This document shows, one piece after another, positions 15,896 through 24,441 of a DNA stretch of 35,244 bases; positions within the stretch are counted from its first letter, which is position 1, and every line of letters begins with the position of its first letter. Origin of the DNA: JAOAHC01 sp964593045 (lineage in GTDB: Bacteria > Bacillota > Clostridia > TANB77 > CAG-465); contig CAZQJQ010000011.1 of assembly GCA_964593045.1 (NCBI GenBank), positions 1-35,244 on the forward strand, written 5' to 3'. A model generated the notes under the pieces. The model worked only from the letters and a program-made list of their open reading frames with translations, was not told where the DNA came from and made no database searches. The position numbers and the translations under genes are program-made.

Positions 15896-17218
15896 TTATT
15901 CTTCACCCTTTTGCCTTATTATCATTTTAATAGGTGTTCCAACAAAACCAAACTGTTTCCTTAAGTGATTTTCCAAATACCTAGTATATGAAAAATGCAT
16001 TAAATCTTTATTATTAACAAAAACCACAAAAGTTGGCGGCCTTGTTTTTACCTGTGTCACATAATATATTTTTAATCTTTTACCTTTATCAGAAGGAGGT
16101 TGTGTTATTGCAATAGCTTTCGAAATAACATCATTTAACATTCCTGTAGGAACTCTTAAATTATTTTGTTCATTTACTTCATTTATAACTTTAAAAAGAT
16201 TATTTACTCTTTGTCCAGTAAGTGAAGATATAAATAATATTGGAGCATATTTAAGATATGCTAATTTTTCATATACCTGTTTTTTATACTTTTCTAATGT
16301 ATTAGTTTCTTTTTCTATAAGATCCCATTTATTTATTACTATTACTATGCCTTTACCAGCCTCATGTGCATACCCTGCTATCTTTTCATCTTGTTCTGTT
16401 ACACCTTCTGTTGCATCAATCATAAGAAGACACACATTTGCTCTATCAATAGAAGAAGTTGCTTTTAAAACAGCTACTTTTTCTAATGAATCATATACTT
16501 TGTTTTTTCTTCTTATTCCTGCTGTGTCTATTAAAATATACTTACCATAATCATTAGTAAAATATGAATCAACTGAATCTCTTGTTGTTCCAGCAATATC
16601 ACTTACTATTACTCTTTCTTCATTTAATATTTTGTTTACTAAAGAAGATTTTCCAGCATTTGGTTTACCTATTATTGCTACTTTTATAGTTTCTTCATCC
16701 TCTTCTTCAGGCTGAATATCTTCAAATTTATCATATATATCATCTAACAATTCACCAATTCCTAGTTTTTTTCCAGCAGATATAGCAAAAGGATTACCAA
16801 GTCCTAACGAATAAAACTCATACAATTCATCTGGTACTTTACCAACTCTATCACATTTGTTACAAACTAAAATAACTGGTTTTTTTGTTTTTCTTAACAT
16901 ATGGGCTACTTCTTCATCAGATTTTGTAACTCCAGCAGTAACATCAGTTACAAATAGTATAACATCCGCCATATCCATAGCAAGCTCAGCTTGTCTTCTC
17001 ATTTGCTTTAATATTATATCATCACTTTGAGGTTCTATTCCACCTGTATCTATAATCTGAAATCTAGTACCTCTCCATTCGCAATCAGCATATATTCTAT
17101 CTCTTGTAACACCAGGTACATCTTTTACAATAGCTATTTTTTCATCTGCTAGCACATTAAATATAGTTGATTTACCAACATTAGGTCTTCCGACTACTGC
17201 TACTACTTTTTTTGCCAT
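15896..17218 (-). CDS. der: Ribosome-assembly GTPase Der (EngA)
   Basis: Der has two tandem GTPase domains and a KH-like C-terminal domain and acts in 50S subunit assembly. Domain 1 has GRPNVGKST (residues 10-18), DTGG and NKCD; domain 2 has GKPNAGKSS, DTAG and NKWD. The C-terminal domain begins near residue 355. The 440-residue length is normal. I chose ATG at 17218 (MAKKVVAVVG), with GGAGGGA 4 nt upstream; the open frame continues upstream without a plausible start. It heads the der-plsY-plsX operon and diverges from the unknown gene at 17354. Confidence 0.97.
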   Translation of the reverse strand: MAKKVVAVVGRPNVGKSTIFNVLADEKIAIVKDVPGVTRDRIYADCEWRGTRFQIIDTGGIEPQSDDIILKQMRRQAELAMDMADVILFVTDVTAGVTKSDEEVAHMLRKTKKPVILVCNKCDRVGKVPDELYEFYSLGLGNPFAISAGKKLGIGELLDDIYDKFEDIQPEEEDEETIKVAIIGKPNAGKSSLVNKILNEERVIVSDIAGTTRDSVDSYFTNDYGKYILIDTAGIRRKNKVYDSLEKVAVLKATSSIDRANVCLLMIDATEGVTEQDEKIAGYAHEAGKGIVIVINKWDLIEKETNTLEKYKKQVYEKLAYLKYAPILFISSLTGQRVNNLFKVINEVNEQNNLRVPTGMLNDVISKAIAITQPPSDKGKRLKIYYVTQVKTRPPTFVVFVNNKDLMHFSYTRYLENHLRKQFGFVGTPIKMIIRQKGEE

Positions 17219-17246
17219 AAGTCCCTCCATTTTTTCTATATAAATA

Positions 17247-17274
17247 ATTATATCACAAAATTTACTATTTGCAA
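17247..17274 (-). promoter_or_regulatory. der promoter
   Basis: Minus strand: TTGCAA (17269-17274), a 16 bp spacer and an extended -10, TGATATAAT, with TATAAT at 17247-17252. It lies 29 bp before the der ATG. Confidence 0.6.
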
Positions 17275-17302
17275 TTTTTTTAGTTATTTTTACATAGTAT
17301 AG

Positions 17303-17331
17303 TTGAATTTTAAACAAATATGTTGTATATT
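17303..17331 (+). promoter_or_regulatory. Promoter of the unknown two-gene operon
   Basis: TTGAAT (17303-17308), a 17 bp spacer and TATATT (17326-17331), divergent from the der promoter. The predicted start site is about 15 nt before the GTG, with the Shine-Dalgarno GAGGTGAT right behind it. Confidence 0.5.
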
Positions 17332-17353
17332 ATATTTATGAGGTGATATAGTT

Positions 17354-18583
17354 GTGTATATAAAAAAACATGCAAATATTGAACTATATAAATATTTTTT
17401 ATTAAACAAAATTGATGTATCAAATGTAACTGATATTTGTATTTCTAAAATAGGTCATTTTTCATATGATTATATTGCTGAAAATATGGAAGAAAATATA
17501 TTAGAGTACATAAATAAAGAGGATCCATCAGAAATATATAATTTTAATAAGTATGCAGGGAGAAAAATAGTAGCAGATTTTCCTGATTTATTAAAACAAA
17601 CTGGATACATTAATTACTTAATAACTAACCATAATGATTCTATACCAAACTCTTATGGAGATGCTCTACTGGATGTTTTTGAATTTAACAATTCTGATAA
17701 ATATATAGATATAGAGTTTAAAAATGAAAATGATAGTGATATTCAAACATATAAAAAACTGCTATTTTGGTCAAATAAAATTGCAAAGCTATATGATTCT
17801 TCTTTAATTCATCTATCAAGAAAACTATATAAAAATGATCCTGAAATAGCCAAAGATCCAAAAAAACTACTTAGCAAGTCAAAGGAAATATATAGACAAT
17901 ATAACATGAAGTATCCAAATACCATGTCAATAGATAATACTGATAATTTTTTAAAATATGTAAGCTCTATTAATAAAAAAAGTGATAAAGATAATGATAT
18001 TGATATTGATATGGAACAAAAAAAACAATACGATTTTCTAATTAGCATAATGGGCTCAAATAACATTCCACATAATAAAGCTAAAACTTTCATAAATTCG
18101 ATGAATATTGCTAAAGGTATTGATGATTTATATAGAATTAAATATGCGGCTTTTCAGTCTATGCTTATTGTCAATGAAAAAGAAAAAAATCAAAATATGC
18201 ATATTTATGCCTCACTTGATGAGTATACACATACAAAAGATTCAAATAATGATAAATTCAGTAGTACATATAGAGTAGTAATAATGGATAAAGGTGATTA
18301 CTCTCCTACTGTTCTACATGTATGTAGTGATCAGCTAGATGATTTTTTATCTGATACAAAAATTAATATTCGAAAAATTCCAAGTTTATCTGTAATATCT
18401 GATGTTTCAAATAATAAATCTTATGTTAATTTTAAACTTTCAGATACAATGTCAAAAAAATTAGAAGGATATGCTAATAGAGGAAATTATCGAGCAGCTG
18501 AAGTATATAATTCCATTTTTTTTGATAACACAGATTTAGAAAAATATAATCGTAAAGAAGGTGTTGAAGCAAATGTTAGATAA
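17354..18583 (+). CDS. Unrecognised 409-residue protein
   Basis: I do not recognise this protein. It is soluble, rich in Asp, Asn, Lys and Tyr, and lacks signal or membrane segments. A charged low-complexity stretch (KKSDKDNDIDIDMEQKK, about residues 207-223) separates an N-terminal region from a C-terminal region with more strand character (HIYASLDEYTH, TYRVVIMDKGDYSPTVLHV). No catalytic motif is evident. Translation probably starts at GTG 17354, 8 nt after GAGGTGAT; a TTG at 17352 is out of frame. The gene is followed with an 11 bp overlap by a 103-residue gene, so they are likely coupled. Composition matches the chromosome. Together with the 573-residue gene at 7660 it looks like a lineage-specific long-resident protein. 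Confidence 0.8.
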   Translation: MYIKKHANIELYKYFLLNKIDVSNVTDICISKIGHFSYDYIAENMEENILEYINKEDPSEIYNFNKYAGRKIVADFPDLLKQTGYINYLITNHNDSIPNSYGDALLDVFEFNNSDKYIDIEFKNENDSDIQTYKKLLFWSNKIAKLYDSSLIHLSRKLYKNDPEIAKDPKKLLSKSKEIYRQYNMKYPNTMSIDNTDNFLKYVSSINKKSDKDNDIDIDMEQKKQYDFLISIMGSNNIPHNKAKTFINSMNIAKGIDDLYRIKYAAFQSMLIVNEKEKNQNMHIYASLDEYTHTKDSNNDKFSSTYRVVIMDKGDYSPTVLHVCSDQLDDFLSDTKINIRKIPSLSVISDVSNNKSYVNFKLSDTMSKKLEGYANRGNYRAAEVYNSIFFDNTDLEKYNRKEGVEANVR

Positions 18584-18884
18584 ATCAAAATATTTAGAAT
18601 TAGTTAAGAAAAAAGATAATAATCTTTTGATTTTCGAATTAAAAAACGACTTTATAGTATTAATAAGATCAATACTTGATAAAAACAATATAAAATACAA
18701 AGAAAATATGTCTTTTAATTACTACTCTACTTTGCTTAAATCAAGTTTACCAATATATAAAGATAATTTAAATGCACTATCTTCTGTTTTAAATGATACC
18801 GAATATAGTACAAAAAACAAATTTGACTTTATATTAAATATATATGCAAATATATATAAAATTGAAAAAAAAGGATGTGATTAA
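18573..18884 (+). CDS. Unrecognised 103-residue helical protein
   Basis: A small soluble protein of Lys, Asn, Leu and Tyr-rich helices, without recognisable motifs. I chose ATG at 18573, with GAAGG at 18556-18560; a GTG at 18561 has no space for a Shine-Dalgarno. It overlaps the upstream 409-residue gene by 11 bp, which suggests coupled translation and a shared complex or function. Its stop codon lies inside an intrinsic terminator. Predicted helices across its whole length would fit a partner or adaptor subunit, but that is a guess. Confidence 0.75.
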   Translation: MLDKSKYLELVKKKDNNLLIFELKNDFIVLIRSILDKNNIKYKENMSFNYYSTLLKSSLPIYKDNLNALSSVLNDTEYSTKNKFDFILNIYANIYKIEKKGCD

Positions 18885-18902
18885 TCTATCACACCCTTTT
18901 TT
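18869..18902. terminator. Bidirectional intrinsic terminator
   Basis: AAAAGGATGTGAT (18869-18881) pairs with ATCACACCCTTTT (18888-18900) with one A/C mismatch and a 6 nt loop. A-runs on the left and T-runs on the right let it serve both the plus-strand operon and the converging 94-residue gene. Confidence 0.8.
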
Positions 18903-18907
18903 ATGTA

Positions 18908-19192
18908 CTACCTTTTTTGGTACTTGGACATTTTTAGCAACACGATTGTTGCTAAATCACGATCTGTTTTTTTGGAAAAATCCAAATTTTCCAAAAAGCG
19001 ATCTTCAAGACCGTACAAAACCCTTTCACTTGGAAATTCTTGCTTCATTTCTTCTAATAACTCCTCAAAGGAGCCATTCTTCCGCGAAAGAATTTTTCTG
19101 AATTTCTGAGAAAATTCTTTCTTTGCGATTTCAAGACTTGTCATTTTCCGAGAAGTTTTTGCTACCATTTCATCTAAACTATAAGAATTCAT
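18908..19192 (-). CDS. Orphan 94-residue helical protein, hairpin-rich gene
   Basis: I do not recognise this soluble, strongly charged, probably all-helical protein (many Lys, Glu and Arg, no Cys). It is a stand-alone unit with a consensus-like promoter (19225-19253), the Shine-Dalgarno AAGGAGG and a shared terminator. Codon use is unlike its neighbours (CGG, CGC, CGT and TCG appear), and the coding sequence holds three strong inverted repeats: TTTAGCAACA 18933-18942 with TGTTGCTAAA 18947-18956; TTTTTGGAAAA 18969-18979 with TTTTCCAAAAA 18987-18997; and 19086-19098 with 19108-19121. These traits match the 124-residue gene at 5658, though the proteins do not look alike. Acquisition or unusual evolution is inferred; function is unknown. 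Confidence 0.78.
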   Translation of the reverse strand: MNSYSLDEMVAKTSRKMTSLEIAKKEFSQKFRKILSRKNGSFEELLEEMKQEFPSERVLYGLEDRFLENLDFSKKTDRDLATIVLLKMSKYQKR

Positions 19193-19224
19193 TAGTATTC
19201 CTCCTTTTTTTTATAGCTATATTA

Positions 19225-19253
19225 TTTTACCATATATATTGTCATTTGTCAAG
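19225..19253 (-). promoter_or_regulatory. Promoter of the 94-residue orphan gene
   Basis: Minus strand: TTGACA (19248-19253), a 17 bp spacer and TAAAAT (19225-19230). It lies 32 bp before the ATG. Confidence 0.7.
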
Positions 19254-19268
19254 TTATGTAAAGTAATT

Positions 19269-20555
19269 TTATCGTATATCCCTATATTCTATATCTTTTT
19301 TATCATATTTATCAGGTTCAAGCCCCACTTTATATTTCATTTTATCAATTATGATATATGAAATTGTCATAAATAAAATTCCTAAAATTATTATTGTGTA
19401 TATAGTACCAAAATTACCAACTAAAAATGAACCTACAACTCCTATTATTGTTCTTACTATATTAAGTAATAAGTCTCTTACTGAGTATATTTTTGTTCGT
19501 ATTTTAGAATTTGTAAAATTACTAAGATACCTATTGCCAAGTGTATTAAACGGTTCTTTTGCAGCTACCTGAATTAAGAAAAATAATACTATTATTACTA
19601 CTTTTGTCTTTAACTCTATATCTAAAAGTGCAATCGTTGCTATTAACAAACAACTAAGCACAAATGTAGTTGATAAAAATGATAATGTCTTATTGCCATA
19701 TTTTGTATGAATTTTATTTTGATAATTAGAGGCTATTGCTGATACAATTCCTATTATTGTAAATATAACGCCAAAATATTGTGCCGGAACACCTAAATCT
19801 GATAATAGGCTCTTTCTATATACCATAAATGATATAAAAAATGCATTCATTATACTATAGAAAAGTATAAGTATTGATAATCTAGATGATTTAAATATAT
19901 ATAGTATTCCATATCTTAAATCATCAATCTGACTTTTAAATCTTATTTTATTTCTATTTTTCTCTTCATCTTTATTTATATCTTTAATTTTAAATGCAGC
20001 TATGGTTGCAATTATTGTTATAATTAAAGAAAATATAACTGGTATATATCCGTTTACTACAAATAAAAATCCTGCAAGTATAGAAGTTATTGCATAAAAC
20101 ACATCATAATATGCAATTGCTTTTCCATCTATTTTACTAAAAAGTGCTCCTTTTTCTCTATTGTCTGGTATGTTTTCGTACACAAATGCATTGTCACAAA
20201 TCCCCTTTATTGTATACCCAATTGCAAATAATATTTGCGAAATCACTAGTATGTTATAATCACTAGCAATTATTAAAATTACTGTAGAAATTGCAATAAA
20301 AATATTTCCTGTTATTAGAGAAGTTTTTGTTTTTATCCTATCAACTATAATTGTTACAGGCAATTGAAAAATAACTCTAAATATTGTATATACAGAATCA
20401 AGTAATATTGTATTTGATACAGATATATTCTTTACTTGAGTTAGGAAAAGAAAGTCTATTGCATAAAAAAACAATAAATCATATGAAAGCATTCTATATA
20501 TTATATATTGTCGTATATTATATTTTTTCTTTAATACTTCATTTGTATTCTCCAT
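19269..20555 (-). CDS. Major facilitator superfamily transporter
   Basis: A 428-residue membrane protein with about 12 hydrophobic segments in two halves split by a charged loop near residues 190-215 (KDINKDEEKNRNKIRFKSQ). The loop between segments 2 and 3 carries IVDRIKTKTSLITGN, a form of the MFS D-R-x-x-R/K signature, and the N-half ends with a long segment of Ile-rich helices. The substrate cannot be read from the sequence; the overall look is of a drug or metabolite efflux type. ATG lies after AGGAGGAG, 24 bp downstream of the magnesium ATPase, so the two are probably co-transcribed. A link to magnesium is possible by position only. Confidence 0.85.
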   Translation of the reverse strand: MENTNEVLKKKYNIRQYIIYRMLSYDLLFFYAIDFLFLTQVKNISVSNTILLDSVYTIFRVIFQLPVTIIVDRIKTKTSLITGNIFIAISTVILIIASDYNILVISQILFAIGYTIKGICDNAFVYENIPDNREKGALFSKIDGKAIAYYDVFYAITSILAGFLFVVNGYIPVIFSLIITIIATIAAFKIKDINKDEEKNRNKIRFKSQIDDLRYGILYIFKSSRLSILILFYSIMNAFFISFMVYRKSLLSDLGVPAQYFGVIFTIIGIVSAIASNYQNKIHTKYGNKTLSFLSTTFVLSCLLIATIALLDIELKTKVVIIVLFFLIQVAAKEPFNTLGNRYLSNFTNSKIRTKIYSVRDLLLNIVRTIIGVVGSFLVGNFGTIYTIIILGILFMTISYIIIDKMKYKVGLEPDKYDKKDIEYRDIR

Positions 20556-20579
20556 TTCTCCTCCTACTATTTTTCGATT

Positions 20580-23198
20580 TTATATCCATTCTTGATATTT
20601 TTTAATATATATTTTTTTCGCAAATGTTGCAACTATACAGTATAACAATGGAACAAGTATAATTACAGCTATGTATTTTAATGGTATACTTACTAATCCT
20701 ATGTATCTTCCTATTATTGTAAAAGGAATTAAAATTGCTATTATACTAAATATTATTGATGTAGTATATACTATTTTAGATGCGTTACTCTCTACAAATG
20801 GTTTCTTTGCAGTCCTTATTATATGCAGTCCAACTAAGTTCGAAACTATTCCATAAGAAAACCATATTGTCTGAAATAGTGCCGCATCAGGTAATCTTAA
20901 ACCAAATACAAACCAAAGTGTTGCAAATACTATAATATCAAAACAAGAACTAATTGGTCCCATAAATAGCATAAAACGTTTTAATCCTTTAATATTTAAG
21001 CTTTTTGGAGTTTTAAGGTGCTCTTTATCAACATTATCAAAAGGTATAGACAATTGTCCCATATCATATAGCAAACTTTGCACTAGTAATTGTATTGGTG
21101 TTATTGGTAAAAAAGGTAACAAAACACTTGCTATTAATACAGAGAAAACTTCTCCAAAATTCATGCTTGTTGCAAGTTTTATATATTTCATTAAATTAGT
21201 AAATGTTGCTCTACCTTCTTTTACTCCATCTAACAACACATTTAAGTCTTTTTTAAGTAATATAATATCTGCTGTTTCTTTTGCTATATCAACAGCTGTA
21301 TCAACAGATATCCCAACATCCGAATTTGTAAGAGAAGGAGCATCATTTATACCATCACCCATATAGCCTACTACATTTCCTTTTTCTTTTAAAAGTCTAA
21401 TTATTCTAGCTTTTTGTATTGGAGATAATTTTGCAAATACATTAACAGTTTTAAGCAAATGTCTTACTCCTGAATCATCTAATCTTTCAATATGATCTCC
21501 AGTTATTATTTTAGACGTATTTATATTAACTTGCTTACATACAGACTTTGTTACTGCCACATTATCCCCTGTAAGTACAATTACTCTGATACCTGATTCA
21601 TTTAATTTCCTTATTGATTCTTTTGCAGTTTCTTTAGGTGGATCTAGAAAACCTATAAATCCCATTAAAGTCATGTTTTTTTCATCTTTTATATTAAAGT
21701 CAATTGTTCCTTTAGTATCCACTTTTTTACAAACCGCAATTACTCGCATTCCTTCTTCATTTAATTTCTCAGCAATATTTATAGAGTTTTTCTTTATATC
21801 TTCGGTAATTTTAGAAACATTTCCCTTATCTTCTACATATGAACAAATATTTAGAATTTCTTCTACTGCACCTTTAGTTATAAATATAACAGTGTCATTA
21901 CTTTCGACAGCTATTGAAAGTCTTCTTCTGTTAAAGTCAAATGGTACCTCATCTATTTTTTCATAGTTATCTACCATCTTACCAAGTCCATTAGAAATTC
22001 CTCTATTTATTACTGCTTCATCTATACTTCCCTTTAAACCTGTTTGAAAATATGAATTTAAAAATGCATATTCTAAAACGTCTATATTTTCTTCACCATT
22101 TACTCCTAAATATCTTTCAAGTACAATTTTATCCTTTGTAAGGGTTCCTGTTTTATCTGTACACAGAATATTCATTGCTCCAAAACTTTGTATTGCATCT
22201 AACTTTTTTACAATTGTCTTTTTCTTAGACATTTTTATTGCACCTTTAGATAACGTTGATGAAAGAATTACTGGTAATAGTAAAGGTGTTATTCCTATTG
22301 CAATAGCTACTGCAAATGTAAAAGCTGTTATTACATCATGTTTTGATATATTTATTAAAAAGGTAATTGGTATCATTACTAACATGAATTTTATAAGTAA
22401 CGAACTAATATTTTCAATACTTTTTCTAAAAGCAGTTTTAGGCTTACCTTTTACAAATGTATGAGCAACTTTGCCAAAATACGTATCATCCCCTATTTTT
22501 ACAACAATGGCTTTAGCAGATCCACTTATAACATTAGTACCCATTAAACAAATAGTATCTAAATCAGATAACGTTTTAATGTTATCCTGTGATTTTAATT
22601 CTGTATTACTCACTTTTCTTACTGCATCAGATTCACCAGTTATAGAAGATTGTCCAACAAATAAATCTGTTGATTCAATTACTCTTAAATCAGCTGATAT
22701 CATATCTCCTGCTGAAAGTAATATAATATCTCCTATAGTTAACTCTTTTACTGGTATTTTTATGTTTTTATCATTTCGTATTACAGTCACCATACTTGAT
22801 ACCAATTCTTTTAATTTTTCAGCCGCTTTATTTGAGCGATATTCTTCAAAAAATTCTAAGAATGTACTAACTAAAACAAGTACTATTATTACTATAATAT
22901 TAGTATAATTAGGCGTTTTAGGTATAACTACATCTGTCCAAAACAAAACTCCTGTAATACATATAAGTATTACGTTAAATGGACTTATTAAGCTTGAAAA
23001 AAAATAATTATACCACTTTTTGGGTTTTGTCTTTTTCATTTCATTTGGTCCATACTTTTTAGTGTTATTTGTATACTGACTTCTTGTAAGTCCATTTTCA
23101 GAAACATTATACTTTTTTAGTATCTCATCTTTAGATAAAACCGTATCTTCACCATAATTTTTCTGTATATCAAATTCTTCTGTATCTTGAAGTGCCAT
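20580..23198 (-). CDS. mgtA: Magnesium-translocating P-type ATPase (MgtA/MgtB type)
   Basis: A P3B ATPase that imports magnesium across the membrane at the cost of ATP. The 872-residue length fits. Visible in order: an N-terminal cation ATPase domain (KYGPNEMKK), the actuator TGES near residue 190, the phosphorylation site CTDKTGTLTKDK near 350, the KGA nucleotide-binding motif (ITKGAVEE), TGDN, and MGDGINDAPSL near 640. The C-terminal membrane part has the MgtA-like MNFGEVFSVLIASVLLPFLP and LLYDMGQLSIPFDNVD, which sets it apart from calcium pumps. ATG at 23198 follows AGGAG. The 118 bp upstream gap is too short for an M-box riboswitch, so control must differ from Bacillus mgtE. Confidence 0.94.
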   Translation of the reverse strand: MALQDTEEFDIQKNYGEDTVLSKDEILKKYNVSENGLTRSQYTNNTKKYGPNEMKKTKPKKWYNYFFSSLISPFNVILICITGVLFWTDVVIPKTPNYTNIIVIIVLVLVSTFLEFFEEYRSNKAAEKLKELVSSMVTVIRNDKNIKIPVKELTIGDIILLSAGDMISADLRVIESTDLFVGQSSITGESDAVRKVSNTELKSQDNIKTLSDLDTICLMGTNVISGSAKAIVVKIGDDTYFGKVAHTFVKGKPKTAFRKSIENISSLLIKFMLVMIPITFLINISKHDVITAFTFAVAIAIGITPLLLPVILSSTLSKGAIKMSKKKTIVKKLDAIQSFGAMNILCTDKTGTLTKDKIVLERYLGVNGEENIDVLEYAFLNSYFQTGLKGSIDEAVINRGISNGLGKMVDNYEKIDEVPFDFNRRRLSIAVESNDTVIFITKGAVEEILNICSYVEDKGNVSKITEDIKKNSINIAEKLNEEGMRVIAVCKKVDTKGTIDFNIKDEKNMTLMGFIGFLDPPKETAKESIRKLNESGIRVIVLTGDNVAVTKSVCKQVNINTSKIITGDHIERLDDSGVRHLLKTVNVFAKLSPIQKARIIRLLKEKGNVVGYMGDGINDAPSLTNSDVGISVDTAVDIAKETADIILLKKDLNVLLDGVKEGRATFTNLMKYIKLATSMNFGEVFSVLIASVLLPFLPITPIQLLVQSLLYDMGQLSIPFDNVDKEHLKTPKSLNIKGLKRFMLFMGPISSCFDIIVFATLWFVFGLRLPDAALFQTIWFSYGIVSNLVGLHIIRTAKKPFVESNASKIVYTTSIIFSIIAILIPFTIIGRYIGLVSIPLKYIAVIILVPLLYCIVATFAKKIYIKKYQEWI

Positions 23199-23253
23199 AT
23201 GACCGCTCTCCTATTCGTTTTTAAAAACATATTATGTTAATTATTTCAAATCA

Positions 23254-23282
23254 TTTATATCATATAAACAAACATTTTTCAA
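23254..23282 (-). promoter_or_regulatory. mgtA promoter
   Basis: Minus strand: TTGAAA (23277-23282), a 17 bp spacer and an extended -10, TGATATAAA, with TATAAA at 23254-23259. It is 56 bp upstream of the mgtA ATG. Confidence 0.55.
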
Positions 23283-23316
23283 TAGCTTTTTACAATTATA
23301 TATAAATTCTATATTG

Positions 23317-24423
23317 TTATTTTGTTAAGTTTTGAACAAGCCACTTTCCTGTAGTTGATAAGTCATTTTCTGTCCAATTTGTAACTGTACTTACACTTGG
23401 AAGAAGTAATGCTGATGTTTCATTTTTATTTGATAAATTCCATTGTATATATCCTATATTATTATTATTTAAAAAATCCATCCATTTATTAGCTTCATTT
23501 AAATCAATATTACCACTTCCAGCAGCATCACATATACTAAATTCGGATACTATTATAGGTAATCCATTTTGTATTGCAATACTTGCTTTAGCTCTTATAT
23601 CATCTTTATGAGTTGCAGCATAAAAATGAAGTGCATAAACGATATTATTATATCCTTCTATTGGATCATATGATACAACATCTACATCTTGTGACCAATT
23701 TGGTGTACCACATATTATTATAGCATCATCATCTATACTTCTTATTTTACCAATTACTTCATTTGCGTATGGTTTAATATCATTTTGCCATGTTACATTT
23801 CCGTTTGGTTCATTACATATTTCATATATAACGTTTATATTATCTTTGTATAAAGTTGCCATTTCTTCAAAAAATGCTATTGCATTTTGTTTATAGATAT
23901 TAGGATTATTATCACTTAATATATGCCAATCTATTATAACATAAAGGCCTAACTCAGTGGCATATTCCACACCTTTTTTTACAAGTTCATGATCCTGTTT
24001 AGTATAACCTACATTAGGATCAGTGTACATTGCAAGCCTTACCACGTTTATATTCCATTCATCTCTCATATACTTAAATGTCTCTTTATTTACATACTGT
24101 GGAAACCAAGCTATTCCATGTGTACTTACTCCTTTTAAAACAAATATATTATTATTCTTATCAACAATATTTGTCCCATTTACATTTAAGGAACCGTGTA
24201 TTTGTACAGGTGTGTTACCCTCATTATTCTCATTAGATTTATTTTCATTATTACTAACTTTATTTTTATCTTCTATGTTTTCATTTATAGTTATATTTTC
24301 CTCTTTATTTTGATTAGTTGCTATCATATTATCACCATTTTTCTCCAAATATTTTAATATTCCAAATGTACTTAATGCTAATACTAAAAGTAACATCACC
24401 ATAAATACTGTCTTTTTTTTCAT
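23317..24423 (-). CDS. Membrane-anchored GH5 endoglucanase-type glycosidase
   Basis: A 368-residue extracellular glycoside hydrolase of family 5, which cleaves beta-1,4-glucan-like chains by retention. It has an N-terminal hydrophobic segment (residues 6-24) serving as a signal or anchor, an Asn/Glu-rich linker (30-72), then the TIM barrel. Visible active-site features are VVRLAMY (Arg 129), DWH (165-167), the acid/base Glu 205 in CNEPNG, LHFYAATH near 265 and the nucleophile Glu 294 in VSEF. There is no carbohydrate-binding module or dockerin. ATG lies after TAAGGAGGG. It follows a glycosyltransferase and a polysaccharide deacetylase on the same strand, which points to surface or exopolysaccharide turnover rather than plant cellulose degradation. 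All catalytic residues look intact. Confidence 0.92.
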   Translation of the reverse strand: MKKKTVFMVMLLLVLALSTFGILKYLEKNGDNMIATNQNKEENITINENIEDKNKVSNNENKSNENNEGNTPVQIHGSLNVNGTNIVDKNNNIFVLKGVSTHGIAWFPQYVNKETFKYMRDEWNINVVRLAMYTDPNVGYTKQDHELVKKGVEYATELGLYVIIDWHILSDNNPNIYKQNAIAFFEEMATLYKDNINVIYEICNEPNGNVTWQNDIKPYANEVIGKIRSIDDDAIIICGTPNWSQDVDVVSYDPIEGYNNIVYALHFYAATHKDDIRAKASIAIQNGLPIIVSEFSICDAAGSGNIDLNEANKWMDFLNNNNIGYIQWNLSNKNETSALLLPSVSTVTNWTENDLSTTGKWLVQNLTK

Positions 24424-24441
24424 AAAAAACTACCCTCCTTA

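Noticed and set aside
23199..23316. M-box magnesium riboswitch before mgtA
   Set aside because: The promoter leaves a leader of about 50 nt, far too short for an M-box, and no conserved core is visible.
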